A stretch of DNA of 32,670 nucleotides from the IMG/VR virus record IMGVR_UViG_3300032282_003876, positions 1-32,670 of that record; one strand, written 5' to 3'. Both the position numbers and the translations under genes were made by a program. Of this stretch, positions 14,417 through 21,932 are shown in pieces. How positions within the stretch are numbered: position 1 is the first letter of the stretch; every line of letters starts with the position of its first letter. The notes under the pieces were generated by a model, which was given only the letters and a program-made list of their open reading frames with translations, did not search any database and was not told the DNA's origin. Source of the DNA: a virus.

Positions 14417-16705
14417 ATGAGTATTAACGTAACTAAGAGAGACGGATCGACCGAACCACTCAACTTAGAAAAATTTCACCGAGTTGTTGCATGGGCGTGT
14501 GAAGGTCTCTCTAATGTGTCAGAAAGTGCCGTAGAACTAAAATCACAAATCCAGTTTTATGATGGTATCAAGACATACGATATTCAGGAAACACTCATTA
14601 AAGCTGCATCAGAACTTATTACTGAAGATACACCAAACTATCAATATGTTGCTTCACGTCTAATCAATTATCATCTACGCAAGCAAGTCTATGGTGGTCC
14701 AAATCCATATAATCTATTTACTCATGTAGTTAATGTAGTATCTGATGGTTATTATGATCGTGAACTATTAAATTGGTATACTGATGATGATTATAAAGAA
14801 CTAGACTCTTATCTAGTACATGATCGTGACTTTAATGTTCCTTATGCTGGTATGGAACAGTTTCGTGGTAAGTATCTTATTCGAAACCGTGTTACAAATA
14901 AATACTATGAGACACCACAGATGGTCTATATGCTCATCCCTATGGTTCTCTTTCGTAACTATTCAAAAACAGAACGTCTAAAGTGGATTAAGGATTTTTA
15001 TGATGCTACCTCTACGTTTGAAATCTCTTTACCGACTCCTATCATGGGCGGTCTACGCAGTCCACAAAAGCAATTTAGTAGTTGTGTGCTGGTTGATGCC
15101 GGTGATTCGCTAGATTCTATTAATGCAACTACTTCTGCAATTGTAAAATACGTTTCACAACGAGCTGGCATTGGTATCAATGGCGGTCGTATTCGTGCTA
15201 TTGGTTCTGCTATTCGGAATGGTGATGCAACACACACTGGTGTTATTCCATTTTACAAGATGTTTCAGGCAGCAGTAAGATCTTGCTCACAGGGCGGAAT
15301 CCGGAATGGAGCTGCAACACTTTATTATCCAGCATGGCATTATGAAGTAGAAGATATTCTTGTATTAAAGAATAATAAGGGTACTGAAGATAATCGTATT
15401 CGCCACATGGATTATGCTATTCAGTTTAATAAATTGATGTATGAACGTCTACTTAGTGGTGGTAATATTACACTATTTTCACCATCTGATGTTCCTGGTC
15501 TTTATGAAGCATTCTTTGTTGATTATGAAAAATTTAAAACATTATATGAGTCTGCCGAACAAAATCCTAATATTCGTAAAAAGACTATTTCTGCTCTGAC
15601 ACTTTTTTCATCATTTTTGCAGGAACGTAAGGATACTGGTCGCATTTATCTAATGAATGTAGATCATGCAAATGATCATGGGTCTTTCATTAAAGAAGAA
15701 GCTACTGTTTATCAAAGTAATCTTTGTTGCGAGATAGCACTTCCAGTTAAACCATTAACTAATATTTTTGATGAAACAGCCGAAATTGCACTGTGCACTC
15801 TTGCAGCAATCAATTGGGGAAAAGTTCGTGCTACTTCTGACTTTGAGCGTCTTGCTCGACTTATTGTTCGGGCTCTTGATGAGCTTCTTGATTATCAAGA
15901 TTACCCTGTCCTGGCAGCAAAAAACTCAACTATGGCACGCCGCCCTCTTGGCGTCGGTATTATTAATTTTGCTTACTGGCTCGCTAAAAATGATCTCACT
16001 TATTCAACTATTGATGTAGATGGTTTGAAAAAGATTCATGAATATACTGAAGCATGGTCATATTATTTAATTAAAGCTTCTGCTGATCTAGCAGTTGAGA
16101 AAGGTGCATGCCCAAAATCACATGAAACAAAGTATTCAATGGGAATGCTACCAATCGATACATATAAGAAAAATGTTGACAGTTTGGCAGATCCGGTTTA
16201 TAAAATGGATTGGAATGCTCTTCGCATCCAACTAACAGAAACTGGTATTCGTAACTCTACACTAATGGCTTTAATGCCAGCAGAAACATCGGCGCAAATA
16301 AGCAACTCAACTAATGGTATTGAGCCAGTTAGATCATTGATTTCAATTAAACAAAGTAAGGATGGTGTACTTAAACAAGTAGTACCAGAGATTCGTAAAT
16401 TGAAGAATAAGTATGATCTACTCTGGGAACAAAAGTCGCCCGAAGGTTATTTAAAAATTTGTGCAGTATTACAAAAATTTATTGACCAAGCTATTTCTGT
16501 AAATACATCTTACAATCCAAAAAACTATCCAGATGAACAAATACCAATGTCAGTCCTGATTCGTGATGTTGTTCAATTCTATCAAATGGGAGGAAAAAAT
16601 CTATATTACTTCAACGTATTTGATGGCGCAGGTGAACTTGAAGTATTACCAGAACTAGAACAATCTAAAGTAGAAGATGCTGATTGTGATAGTTGCAAAA
16701 TATGA
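14417..16705 (+). CDS. nrdA: ribonucleotide reductase class Ia, large subunit
   Basis: This is the catalytic subunit that reduces ribonucleoside diphosphates to the deoxy forms, paired with the NrdB encoded 190 bases later. The 762 residues cover an N-terminal ATP-cone (INVTKRDGSTEPLNLEKFHR, first 90 residues), the first redox cysteine in FSSCVLVDAGD (Cys223), the radical-site loop NLCCEIALP, the second redox cysteine in EIALCTLAAINWG, and NSTLMALMPAETSAQISN. The tail ends DCDSCKI, a pair of cysteines that accepts electrons from glutaredoxin, which is also encoded here. The extra Cys after the radical-site Cys (E. coli NLCLEI) is unusual. An SD (AAAGAGGT) precedes the ATG. Confidence 0.97.
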   Translation: MSINVTKRDGSTEPLNLEKFHRVVAWACEGLSNVSESAVELKSQIQFYDGIKTYDIQETLIKAASELITEDTPNYQYVASRLINYHLRKQVYGGPNPYNLFTHVVNVVSDGYYDRELLNWYTDDDYKELDSYLVHDRDFNVPYAGMEQFRGKYLIRNRVTNKYYETPQMVYMLIPMVLFRNYSKTERLKWIKDFYDATSTFEISLPTPIMGGLRSPQKQFSSCVLVDAGDSLDSINATTSAIVKYVSQRAGIGINGGRIRAIGSAIRNGDATHTGVIPFYKMFQAAVRSCSQGGIRNGAATLYYPAWHYEVEDILVLKNNKGTEDNRIRHMDYAIQFNKLMYERLLSGGNITLFSPSDVPGLYEAFFVDYEKFKTLYESAEQNPNIRKKTISALTLFSSFLQERKDTGRIYLMNVDHANDHGSFIKEEATVYQSNLCCEIALPVKPLTNIFDETAEIALCTLAAINWGKVRATSDFERLARLIVRALDELLDYQDYPVLAAKNSTMARRPLGVGIINFAYWLAKNDLTYSTIDVDGLKKIHEYTEAWSYYLIKASADLAVEKGACPKSHETKYSMGMLPIDTYKKNVDSLADPVYKMDWNALRIQLTETGIRNSTLMALMPAETSAQISNSTNGIEPVRSLISIKQSKDGVLKQVVPEIRKLKNKYDLLWEQKSPEGYLKICAVLQKFIDQAISVNTSYNPKNYPDEQIPMSVLIRDVVQFYQMGGKNLYYFNVFDGAGELEVLPELEQSKVEDADCDSCKI

Positions 16706-16893
16706 TGCTTAGATTGGATCCTCCTTTACCTTTGGATACACCTAAAGGTAAAGCTTTAGCACATATATTGATAGATTATGGTGTTGAATATGATTTATTA
16801 TGGGTGTGTTTTCAAGATGAAACTAGAGAATGTTGGACTTGGTCCAATAAAGAAATAAAAATACAATCAAATATTTCATTAGGAAGGCAATAA
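16702..16893 (+). CDS. small conserved phage protein between nrdA and nrdB
   Basis: This 63-residue protein overlaps the nrdA stop by four bases and ends at the nrdB start. It begins MMLRLDPPLPLDTPKGKALA and contains IDYGVEYDLLWVCFQDETRE and CWTWSNKEIKIQ. This pattern (PxTPxGKAxAHxLIDYGxExDLxWVC, then CWTW) is one I recall as widely conserved next to nrd genes in T4-like marine phages. There is no catalytic motif. The tryptophan-rich beta end suggests a small regulatory or adapter protein for the reductase, which is speculative. The first of two consecutive ATGs was taken as the start. Confidence 0.85.
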   Translation: MMLRLDPPLPLDTPKGKALAHILIDYGVEYDLLWVCFQDETRECWTWSNKEIKIQSNISLGRQ

Positions 16894-17993
16894 TGACCTA
16901 CAGTGTCTTTGACTCCACTAATAAAAAAGATCATTTAAAGACTAGACTATTCTTTGACGATGCACCTACAATTGCTAGATTTGATAAACAGAAATATCCA
17001 TTTCTAGAAAAACTAACAAGATCTTCTATGGGATTTTTCTGGACACCAGAAGAAGTTGAACTCATGAAGGACTCAAAAGACTTTCGTGATCTTAATTCTC
17101 ATGAACAACATATCTTTACTAGCAATCTAAAGCGGCAAATTTTGCTCGATTCAGTACAAGGTCGAGCGCCTACTGTTGCTTTTGGTCCTATTTGTTCATT
17201 ACCTGAACTAGAGAATTGGATTGTAGCATGGACATTTAGTGAATCAATTCATTCACGTTCATATACTCACATTATTCGTAATGTTTATTCTGATCCATCA
17301 AAAGTACTTGATGAAATTCTTGATCTTCAAGAGATTGTTGACTGTGCCAAAGATATAAGTCTTTATTATGATAATTTAATTGATTGGAATAATTGTTCAC
17401 TTGTTAATAATTTAACTGAATCTGATAAGTATGAACATAAAAAATCTCTTTGGTTAGCATTAATGTCAGTTAATATTCTTGAAGGTGTTCGCTTCTATGT
17501 TAGCTTTGCTTGTTCTTGGGCATTTGCTGAACTTAAGAAAATGGAAGGTAATGCCAAAATTATCAAGTTAATCTGTCGTGATGAAAACCTTCATCTAGCA
17601 GGTACACAACAACTATTAAAAATACTACCTCAAGACGATCCAGATTTTATAAAAATCAAAGAAGAAACCAAAGACGAATGTATCAAGATGTTTATTGATG
17701 CAGCAAATCAAGAAAAGGCATGGGCAAAATATTTATTTAAAGACGGGTCAATGATTGGTCTAAATGAGACTCTATTGAATGAATATGTAGAATGGATTAC
17801 CAATAGACGACTTATCAGTGTAGGTTTACCAAGTCAGTATAAGACTGGATCAAATCCATTACCATGGACAACTAAATGGATTTCAGGATCAGAAGTACAA
17901 GTTGCGCCTCAAGAAACTCAAATTTCTTCATATATTCTTGGTGGAGTAAAAAACGATGCATCAACAGAAACATTTAAAGGTTTAACTTTATAG
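16893..17993 (+). CDS. nrdB: ribonucleotide reductase class Ia, small (radical) subunit
   Basis: This di-iron, tyrosyl-radical subunit of ribonucleotide reductase has 366 residues. All key residues are visible: Asp86 (LLDSVQG), Glu117 and His120 (FSESIHSRSYTH), radical Tyr124, the glutamate in LEGVRFY, and the Glu/His pair in RDENLHLAG. Numbering is two above E. coli NrdB through this region. The hydrophobic C-terminus (TFKGLTL) fits the tail that docks on NrdA. Its ATG overlaps the preceding small gene's stop (TAATG), so expression is coupled to the nrdA transcript. Confidence 0.97.
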   Translation: MTYSVFDSTNKKDHLKTRLFFDDAPTIARFDKQKYPFLEKLTRSSMGFFWTPEEVELMKDSKDFRDLNSHEQHIFTSNLKRQILLDSVQGRAPTVAFGPICSLPELENWIVAWTFSESIHSRSYTHIIRNVYSDPSKVLDEILDLQEIVDCAKDISLYYDNLIDWNNCSLVNNLTESDKYEHKKSLWLALMSVNILEGVRFYVSFACSWAFAELKKMEGNAKIIKLICRDENLHLAGTQQLLKILPQDDPDFIKIKEETKDECIKMFIDAANQEKAWAKYLFKDGSMIGLNETLLNEYVEWITNRRLISVGLPSQYKTGSNPLPWTTKWISGSEVQVAPQETQISSYILGGVKNDASTETFKGLTL

Positions 17994-18003
17994 GAGAAAA
18001 TAA

Positions 18004-18267
18004 ATGGCTTGGAGTACTGGAACAGAACTATTTGAAGAATTAGTTACAACTATTGAACGTCATGTGCATGATGAACAAATTAAGACTAATATGTATTATG
18101 AAATTATTTCAACATTTGAAGATTATGATGCTGATGATCTTGACAGTCTAATAGGCATATCTGATACACTTGATAAAGTACTTATTGATGTATATGGTAT
18201 TGAAGATCAATTACCAGACGATGAAGATGAAATCTGGGATGAAGGTGGGCGGGAAAATTTCGGCTAA
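18004..18267 (+). CDS. small acidic conserved phage protein
   Basis: This 87-residue, strongly acidic protein starts MAWSTGTELFEELVTTIERH and has a Shine-Dalgarno (AGGAG) before its ATG, 10 bases after nrdB. The N-terminus and the FEDYDADDLDSL segment match a short protein I recall in many T4-like marine phages near nrd genes. It ends in an Asp/Glu-rich tail. There are no domains of known activity. The acidic, DNA-mimic-like composition could fit an inhibitor of a host DNA-binding protein, but nothing proves that. Confidence 0.75.
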   Translation: MAWSTGTELFEELVTTIERHVHDEQIKTNMYYEIISTFEDYDADDLDSLIGISDTLDKVLIDVYGIEDQLPDDEDEIWDEGGRENFG

Positions 18268-18281
18268 ACATATCTGATAAG

Positions 18282-18307
18282 TATAGGGGAAAGGAGACTC
18301 CCCTATA
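18282..18307 (+). promoter_or_regulatory. hairpin with the ribosome site in its loop, at the nuclease start codon
   Basis: TATAGGGGA (18282-18290) and TCCCCTATA (18299-18307) form a perfect 9-bp stem. The 8-base loop AAGGAGAC holds the Shine-Dalgarno AAGGAG, and the last base of the stem is the A of the start ATG. Such a fold would hamper 30S binding, much as T4 intron endonuclease genes hide their start in late-sized hairpins. There is no T-run, so it is not a terminator. Confidence 0.8.
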
Positions 18308-18717
18308 TGATATGGTCTTATGAAAATAATAATATACCTGCTGATTTGAGTGAATATATCGGCTTTGTTTATCTCATTACTAACTTACAAACTAATAGAA
18401 AATATATTGGTAAAAAGTTATTAAAATTTAAGAAAGTCAAGACAATCAAAGGTAAGAAAAAGAAAATATTGGTTGAGTCTGATTGGAGAACATACTGGGG
18501 CTCTAATGATGAACTCAAGAACGATGTAAAAGAACTCGGTGAAATTAATTTCAAACGAGAAGTTTTGATATTTTGTAAATCAAAAGGTGAACTTAGTTAT
18601 TTTGAGCTAAAAGAACAAATAGTACAAGGGGCATTGGAATCAGATGAGTATTATAACTCATGGATTATGGCTCGTGTAAGGAAAGACCATCTAAAAAAGG
18701 TTGACTTTTCTAGATAA
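18307..18717 (+). CDS. GIY-YIG family endonuclease (Seg-like)
   Basis: The 136-residue protein begins with a GIY-YIG-like core: IGFVYLIT (18-25), then RKYIGKK (31-37), a basic stretch, and the WRTYWGSN loop (about 57-64). This is the family of Seg homing endonucleases and of the smaller nuclease subunits of T4. The canonical GIY is replaced by FVY and YIG is kept. Conserved arginine and glutamate candidates (Arg58, Glu99) are present in helical segments, but I cannot confirm catalytic competence. The hairpin over its start suggests tight translational control. It may be mobile or a packaged nuclease. Confidence 0.8.
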   Translation: MIWSYENNNIPADLSEYIGFVYLITNLQTNRKYIGKKLLKFKKVKTIKGKKKKILVESDWRTYWGSNDELKNDVKELGEINFKREVLIFCKSKGELSYFELKEQIVQGALESDEYYNSWIMARVRKDHLKKVDFSR

Positions 18718-18729
18718 ATATTGTATAAT
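18701..18729 (+). promoter_or_regulatory. strong sigma70-type promoter
   Basis: TTGACT (18701-18706), a 17-base spacer and TATAAT (18724-18729) make a near-consensus promoter inside the end of the nuclease gene. It lies 24 bases upstream of the 29-residue basic peptide. The spacer also contains GATAAATA, a one-mismatch late box. Confidence 0.85.
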
Positions 18730-18752
18730 GACTTGACAACAGGAGATATATC

Positions 18753-18842
18753 ATGCCTTGGGCACATAAAAATAGTGGTAAAGGTCGTCGTAAAATTGGT
18801 TCTAGTAAGCGTAAAAAGCGCCGTTTAAATAGAAAGAAGTAG
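18753..18842 (+). CDS. 29-residue hyperbasic micro-protein
   Basis: This very short gene has a strong AGGAG site (18741-18745) seven bases before its ATG and a near-consensus sigma70 promoter. The product, starting MPWAHKNSGKGRRKIGSSKR and ending KKRRLNRKK, has about half its residues as Lys or Arg and no acidic residue. Such peptides may bind nucleic acids, RNA polymerase or the ribosome. No homologue is recognised. The promoter plus ribosome site makes it more credible than a random short ORF. It ends four bases before the next gene. Confidence 0.65.
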   Translation: MPWAHKNSGKGRRKIGSSKRKKRRLNRKK

Positions 18843-18846
18843 TATC

Positions 18847-19317
18847 ATGATTAAATTTGATCTAGATGAAGTAAAAAAGTTTATTTCTGATTCTTCATCT
18901 ACTTCAAAAATTTACATTGGTGCTGATTCTGAACGATTTAATAATAATGGAATTTGGTATGCTGATTATTGTGTAGCCGTGATTATTCATAAAGATGGTA
19001 AACATGGCTGCAAAGTTTTTGGAGAAGTATCTCGTAAAAAAGATTTTGATGTTAAGATAAATAGACCATCACTTAGATTAATGAACGAAGTGTACTTAGT
19101 ACATGAAATGTATGTGAAACTTGAATCTTCTATTGGGAGCAAGTATTGTGAACTACATTTGGATGTAAATCCATCTGAACGATATGGGTCATCATGCGTA
19201 GTCAATCAAGCAATTGGTTATATTCGAGGTGCATGTAATATGACACCAATGGTTAAACCAAAGGCTTTTGCGGCTTCTATCTGTGCAGACAGATTAAAAG
19301 ATATTATAGCCGCCTAA
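18847..19317 (+). CDS. RNase H-like fold protein (YkuK/DUF458 type)
   Basis: This 156-residue protein starts four bases after the basic peptide. Residues 22-31 (IYIGADSERF) match the first strand and acidic site of DUF458/YkuK ribonuclease H-like proteins. CELHLDVNPSERYGSSCVV (101-119) and KPKAFAASICADRLKD (138-153) supply two more acidic elements. The layout of Asp27, Asp106 and Asp149 could form a metal site. The fold assignment is from pattern recognition. A role in phage RNA or DNA processing is possible. A few T4-like phages carry such a gene, from memory. Confidence 0.75.
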   Translation: MIKFDLDEVKKFISDSSSTSKIYIGADSERFNNNGIWYADYCVAVIIHKDGKHGCKVFGEVSRKKDFDVKINRPSLRLMNEVYLVHEMYVKLESSIGSKYCELHLDVNPSERYGSSCVVNQAIGYIRGACNMTPMVKPKAFAASICADRLKDIIAA

Positions 19318-19342
19318 GGTAAACAAAAGAGGAGTAAACACG

Positions 19343-19732
19343 GTGAAGAAGCGCCTGTATTGTGCGCTTGTGGTATTTTTGTCTCTACTTTCACCCGAGA
19401 CAAATGCTCATGAGCGTACGACCGACGCTATCAAGATCGTAAAGACTTATGAAGCAAAAGTATCTTGGTACAAACACGGTCTAAAGACAGCTAATGGTGA
19501 AAGGTTTAATCCAAGCCTTTATACTGTAGCCCATAGAACATTACCATTTGGTACATGGGTTAGATTTACAAATCCAGAAACAAATAAAAAAGTTACAGCA
19601 AGAGTAAATGATCGAGGTCCTTTTATTGGTGGCAGACAGTTTGATTTGAGTTGGGGCTCTGCTAAAAAATTAGGTATACTTGAAAAGGGTGTAACTAGAC
19701 TTAAAGTTGAGATTATTAAATATAAAACATGA
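19343..19732 (+). CDS. secreted RlpA-like double-psi beta-barrel protein
   Basis: This 129-residue protein has a GTG start (19343) with GAGGAG at 19329-19334. An N-terminal signal peptide (MKKRLYCALVVFLSLLSPET, cut probably after NAHE or TNA) precedes a RlpA domain: AKVSWYKHGLKTANGERFNP, HRTLPFGTWVRFTN, RVNDRGPFI and FDLSWGSAKKLG. RlpA in bacteria is a lytic transglycosylase that trims glycan strands lacking peptide stems. The essential aspartate-rich barrel strand (RVNDRGPF) is present. It is likely exported to the periplasm and could weaken the wall late in infection or act as an exclusion factor. No SPOR domain follows. Confidence 0.85.
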   Translation: MKKRLYCALVVFLSLLSPETNAHERTTDAIKIVKTYEAKVSWYKHGLKTANGERFNPSLYTVAHRTLPFGTWVRFTNPETNKKVTARVNDRGPFIGGRQFDLSWGSAKKLGILEKGVTRLKVEIIKYKT

Positions 19733-19761
19733 ATATACTTGAAATAATGAAAGGATATATA

Positions 19762-20187
19762 ATGGGTCGTCCTCCTGGTGCTAAAAACAAAAAGAATATG
19801 GAAACTGTTATGAATGAAGAAACAAAAGTATTTAATTATGAAGATGAACTACAAAATCAAGGAATGGCTCCTGCTTGGCGTGAAGTAAATGTAGCAAATG
19901 AACCTGTTAATAATGTTTCACAAACAGTACCAGCATCATATTTTAATAATGATGATGTAAATACAGGCGCAAATATGCAATCAAATCTTTTTCTAGTTGA
20001 AGGTCTGGTACAACTTCGACCACTACAACCTGGTCGTCAACCAGTACAAGCAGAGCAAAATCGTATTGTATATGCAAACGATATTGATCATGCAATTCAA
20101 AAGTATAATCAATACTTTGCAAGTCTAAGTAATGGTCTTGAAATGTATGTTGTACTTCGTGCGTCTGCTTCAGAAGCAATTATGTAA
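19762..20187 (+). CDS. phage protein with AT-hook-like N-terminus
   Basis: This 141-residue product starts at the ATG at 19762, which has AAGGA at 19750-19754. Upstream in-frame starts lie in the previous gene. It begins MGRPPGAKNKKNMETVMNEE. GRPxGxKNKK is the AT-hook-like pattern of minor-groove binders and ribosomal-associated motifs. The middle is a Gln/Asn-rich, low-complexity linker. The C-terminal part (IVYANDIDHAIQKYNQYFAS, then LEMYVVLRAS) is a small helical/beta unit. The function is unknown; binding AT-rich DNA is a plausible guess. The stop overlaps the next small gene. Confidence 0.7.
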   Translation: MGRPPGAKNKKNMETVMNEETKVFNYEDELQNQGMAPAWREVNVANEPVNNVSQTVPASYFNNDDVNTGANMQSNLFLVEGLVQLRPLQPGRQPVQAEQNRIVYANDIDHAIQKYNQYFASLSNGLEMYVVLRASASEAIM

Positions 20188-20339
20188 TGGTCAATCGTAT
20201 CTATAGTAATTTTGAACGTATAATTATTGATGAAATGATTGATATGGGCTTAAATCCTACTGATCAAAATGACGTAATGAAGTATTGGGAAAATAAATTA
20301 CCTGAGGTTGAGAAAGATGTATGTAGAAATCTACACTAA
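20187..20339 (+). CDS. 50-residue hypothetical protein
   Basis: This small gene's ATG shares a base with the previous stop (TAATG) and its end overlaps glutaredoxin by about 23 bases. The sequence starts MVNRIYSNFERIIIDEMIDM and ends EVEKDVCRNLH. It is mostly helical and acidic/polar, with no motif I recognise. Coupled start and clean end support it, although the product may be minor. Confidence 0.55.
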   Translation: MVNRIYSNFERIIIDEMIDMGLNPTDQNDVMKYWENKLPEVEKDVCRNLH

Positions 20340-20571
20340 AGATGAGTGTGATTATTGTATCAGAACCAAAAAACTTTTAGAATCACGCAAGATTTCTTAT
20401 AAAGAATATCATCTTGATCGTGATTTTACAAAAGAATTACTGACAGAAAAATATGCTTCTGCACGTACATATCCTGTAGTAGTGGTTGACGGATTCTTTA
20501 TTGGTGGTTATAATGAACTTACTACCAAACTATTAGAATCCGATATGCAATCAAGTTTTCTAACAGAATAA
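20317..20571 (+). CDS. nrdC: glutaredoxin
   Basis: This 84-residue thiol-redox protein reduces the class Ia ribonucleotide reductase. It has a CDYC active site (Cys11-Cys14) in YTKDECDYCIRTKKLL, a cis-Pro region (ARTYPVVVVDG) and IGGYNEL, all standard glutaredoxin elements. I took the ATG at 20317 rather than the TTG at 20308 because it starts right before the beta strand VEIYT. It works with NrdA/NrdB in this window, as NrdC does in T4. Confidence 0.9.
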   Translation: MYVEIYTKDECDYCIRTKKLLESRKISYKEYHLDRDFTKELLTEKYASARTYPVVVVDGFFIGGYNELTTKLLESDMQSSFLTE

Positions 20572-20586
20572 AAGGATAACTATATT

Positions 20587-20853
20587 ATGTATCAACGTGA
20601 CACACTTCTAAAAGAACTACGCTCAAATGTTGTTGAAGTTCACTTTACCAAGGTAAATGGTGAATCTAGAGTTATGCGAGCAACCCTAATGGAAAAATTT
20701 CTACCTGAGTCATATCGTAATGAAAAACCAGAAGAAAATGACTTTCATCAAAAGAATCCTAATATTATTGCTTGTTGGGATATTACCTCTGGCGGTTGGC
20801 GGTCTTTTAGAATTGATTCTGTGACTTATTGTCAGGGTGTGGAAACTTTCTAA
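20587..20853 (+). CDS. conserved phage protein, WYL/DUF2693-like
   Basis: This 88-residue protein carries the pattern RSNVVEVHFTKVNGESRVMR, ATLMEKFLPES and WDITSGGWRSFRIDSV. This fits the short beta-barrel family DUF2693 (from memory), often found in T4-like phages. It is an SH3-like fold that may bind nucleic acid or a partner protein. It follows glutaredoxin by 15 bases and ends exactly where the next gene starts (TAATG). The specific role is unknown. Confidence 0.8.
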   Translation: MYQRDTLLKELRSNVVEVHFTKVNGESRVMRATLMEKFLPESYRNEKPEENDFHQKNPNIIACWDITSGGWRSFRIDSVTYCQGVETF

Positions 20854-21128
20854 TGCCAAAACTTGTATTAATTGAGACTATTTCTCAATTTAAACATCAG
20901 TATGTGGTAGAAATTGGTGATGATGAACCAATCTCTAACGCTATTGATCATTGGGCACTGTATCATGATACAACTGATTTTGAAGAACTATCACAACAAC
21001 ATCTAGGTGAAATGGATATTACTAGACGTGTAGTGACTATGGATGAATTAAAAATGATTTGTAAAGATAATGAAGAGAATGGTATCTTAACAAATAATAT
21101 TGCAAGTATTATTCAAAGAAGGAAATAA
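20853..21128 (+). CDS. conserved small T4-like phage protein
   Basis: The ATG at 20853 shares a base with the previous stop, which fixes the start (an upstream frame extension is rejected). The 91-residue protein reads MPKLVLIETISQFKHQYVVE and contains HYDTTDFEELSQQHLGEMDI-type residues, the latter a pattern (FxELSQxxLGE) recurrent in marine T4-like phages from memory. It is acidic, a mixed alpha/beta protein with no catalytic motif. It lies immediately upstream of SpeD. The function is unknown. Confidence 0.75.
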   Translation: MPKLVLIETISQFKHQYVVEIGDDEPISNAIDHWALYHDTTDFEELSQQHLGEMDITRRVVTMDELKMICKDNEENGILTNNIASIIQRRK

Positions 21129-21134
21129 TTAAAT

Positions 21135-21500
21135 ATGTCAACTAGTTGGGGATATCATCTTGCTCTAGATTGTTCTGGTTGTGATCATGGTATGATCACT
21201 GATTCAACAATCATTTACACTTTTGCAAAACAGCTTGTAAAAGATATTGATATGATTGCATATGGCGAACCACAAATTGTTAAATTTGGTTCTGATGATA
21301 AAGCTGGTTTCACCCTTGTGCAGTTAATTGAAACCAGTAACATTTGTGCTCATTTTGTTGATGAAAATGATACCATGTACCTTGATGTATTTTCTTGTAA
21401 GCCATATAATACTGAAGTTGTTATTAAGCTTGTCAAGCAATATTTTGGTGCTAAAGAAATTAATCAAAACTATTTTGAGCGTCAAGCACCTTCTCTTTAA
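21135..21500 (+). CDS. speD: S-adenosylmethionine decarboxylase proenzyme (SpeD)
   Basis: SpeD is a self-cleaving pyruvoyl enzyme that makes decarboxylated SAM for spermidine synthesis; polyamines neutralise packaged DNA. The 121-residue protein has the class I core WGYHLALDCSGC and LIETSNICAHFVDE. Relative to Thermotoga SpeD (Ser63, His68, Cys83), this gene keeps the exact spacing with Ser68, His73 and Cys88 (DVFSCK), so self-processing to a pyruvoyl at Ser68 is likely. The usual ES-H is ETS-N here. It sits directly upstream of the sugar operon with its own AAGGAA ribosome site. Confidence 0.88.
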   Translation: MSTSWGYHLALDCSGCDHGMITDSTIIYTFAKQLVKDIDMIAYGEPQIVKFGSDDKAGFTLVQLIETSNICAHFVDENDTMYLDVFSCKPYNTEVVIKLVKQYFGAKEINQNYFERQAPSL

Positions 21501-21515
21501 AAGAACATATATATT

Positions 21516-21932
21516 ATGAATGAAGTAATTGGGTTTACCTGTGGTGCATTTGACTTATTGCACCCAGGACACATACACTTTCTAAATGAGTGTAGTAAAC
21601 ATTGTGAGGAATTAATTGTAGGTTTACATTCTAATCCACAACTAGATCGAGATTGGAAGAATAAACCTATTCAAAGTATGTATGAACGATATGTTCAACT
21701 TGATGGGCTAAGATTTATAGATCAAATTATTCCATACGATACAGAATATGATCTATTAAATATGATGGGTACATTAACTATCAATAAACGATTTGTCGGA
21801 ACCGAGTATAAAGATCAAGAACTTACGGGTCAACATATTTGTGATCTATTAAATATTGAAATCATATATATTCCAAGATATCATCAATATAGTTCAACAG
21901 AACTAAGAAATAGACTTAAAGGTATTACATAA
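21516..21932 (+). CDS. cytidylyltransferase-like nucleotidyltransferase
   Basis: This 138-residue protein of the TagD/HldE-C family transfers a nucleotide to a sugar phosphate. GFTCGAFDLLHPGHIHFL holds the HxGH motif (His16, His19) and YSSTELRNRL is the closing SSTxLR motif. Its size matches a single-domain enzyme. In the operon of heptose genes, the most likely substrate is a heptose 1-phosphate (as HldE C-domain or HddC make ADP- or GDP-heptose), but glycerol-3-phosphate or another polyol is possible. Its stop overlaps the methyltransferase start. Confidence 0.85.
   Translation: MNEVIGFTCGAFDLLHPGHIHFLNECSKHCEELIVGLHSNPQLDRDWKNKPIQSMYERYVQLDGLRFIDQIIPYDTEYDLLNMMGTLTINKRFVGTEYKDQELTGQHICDLLNIEIIYIPRYHQYSSTELRNRLKGIT

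Noticed and set aside
15768-16019. 83-residue + frame ORF inside nrdA
   Set aside because: It is out of frame with a clear, full-length NrdA, and has no ribosome site.
18282-18307. Rho-independent terminator after the acidic gene
   Set aside because: There is no T-run after the stem, and the loop holds the next gene's ribosome site.
19943-20179. 78-residue - strand ORF
   Set aside because: It lies opposite the AT-hook-like gene and reflects its low-complexity composition.
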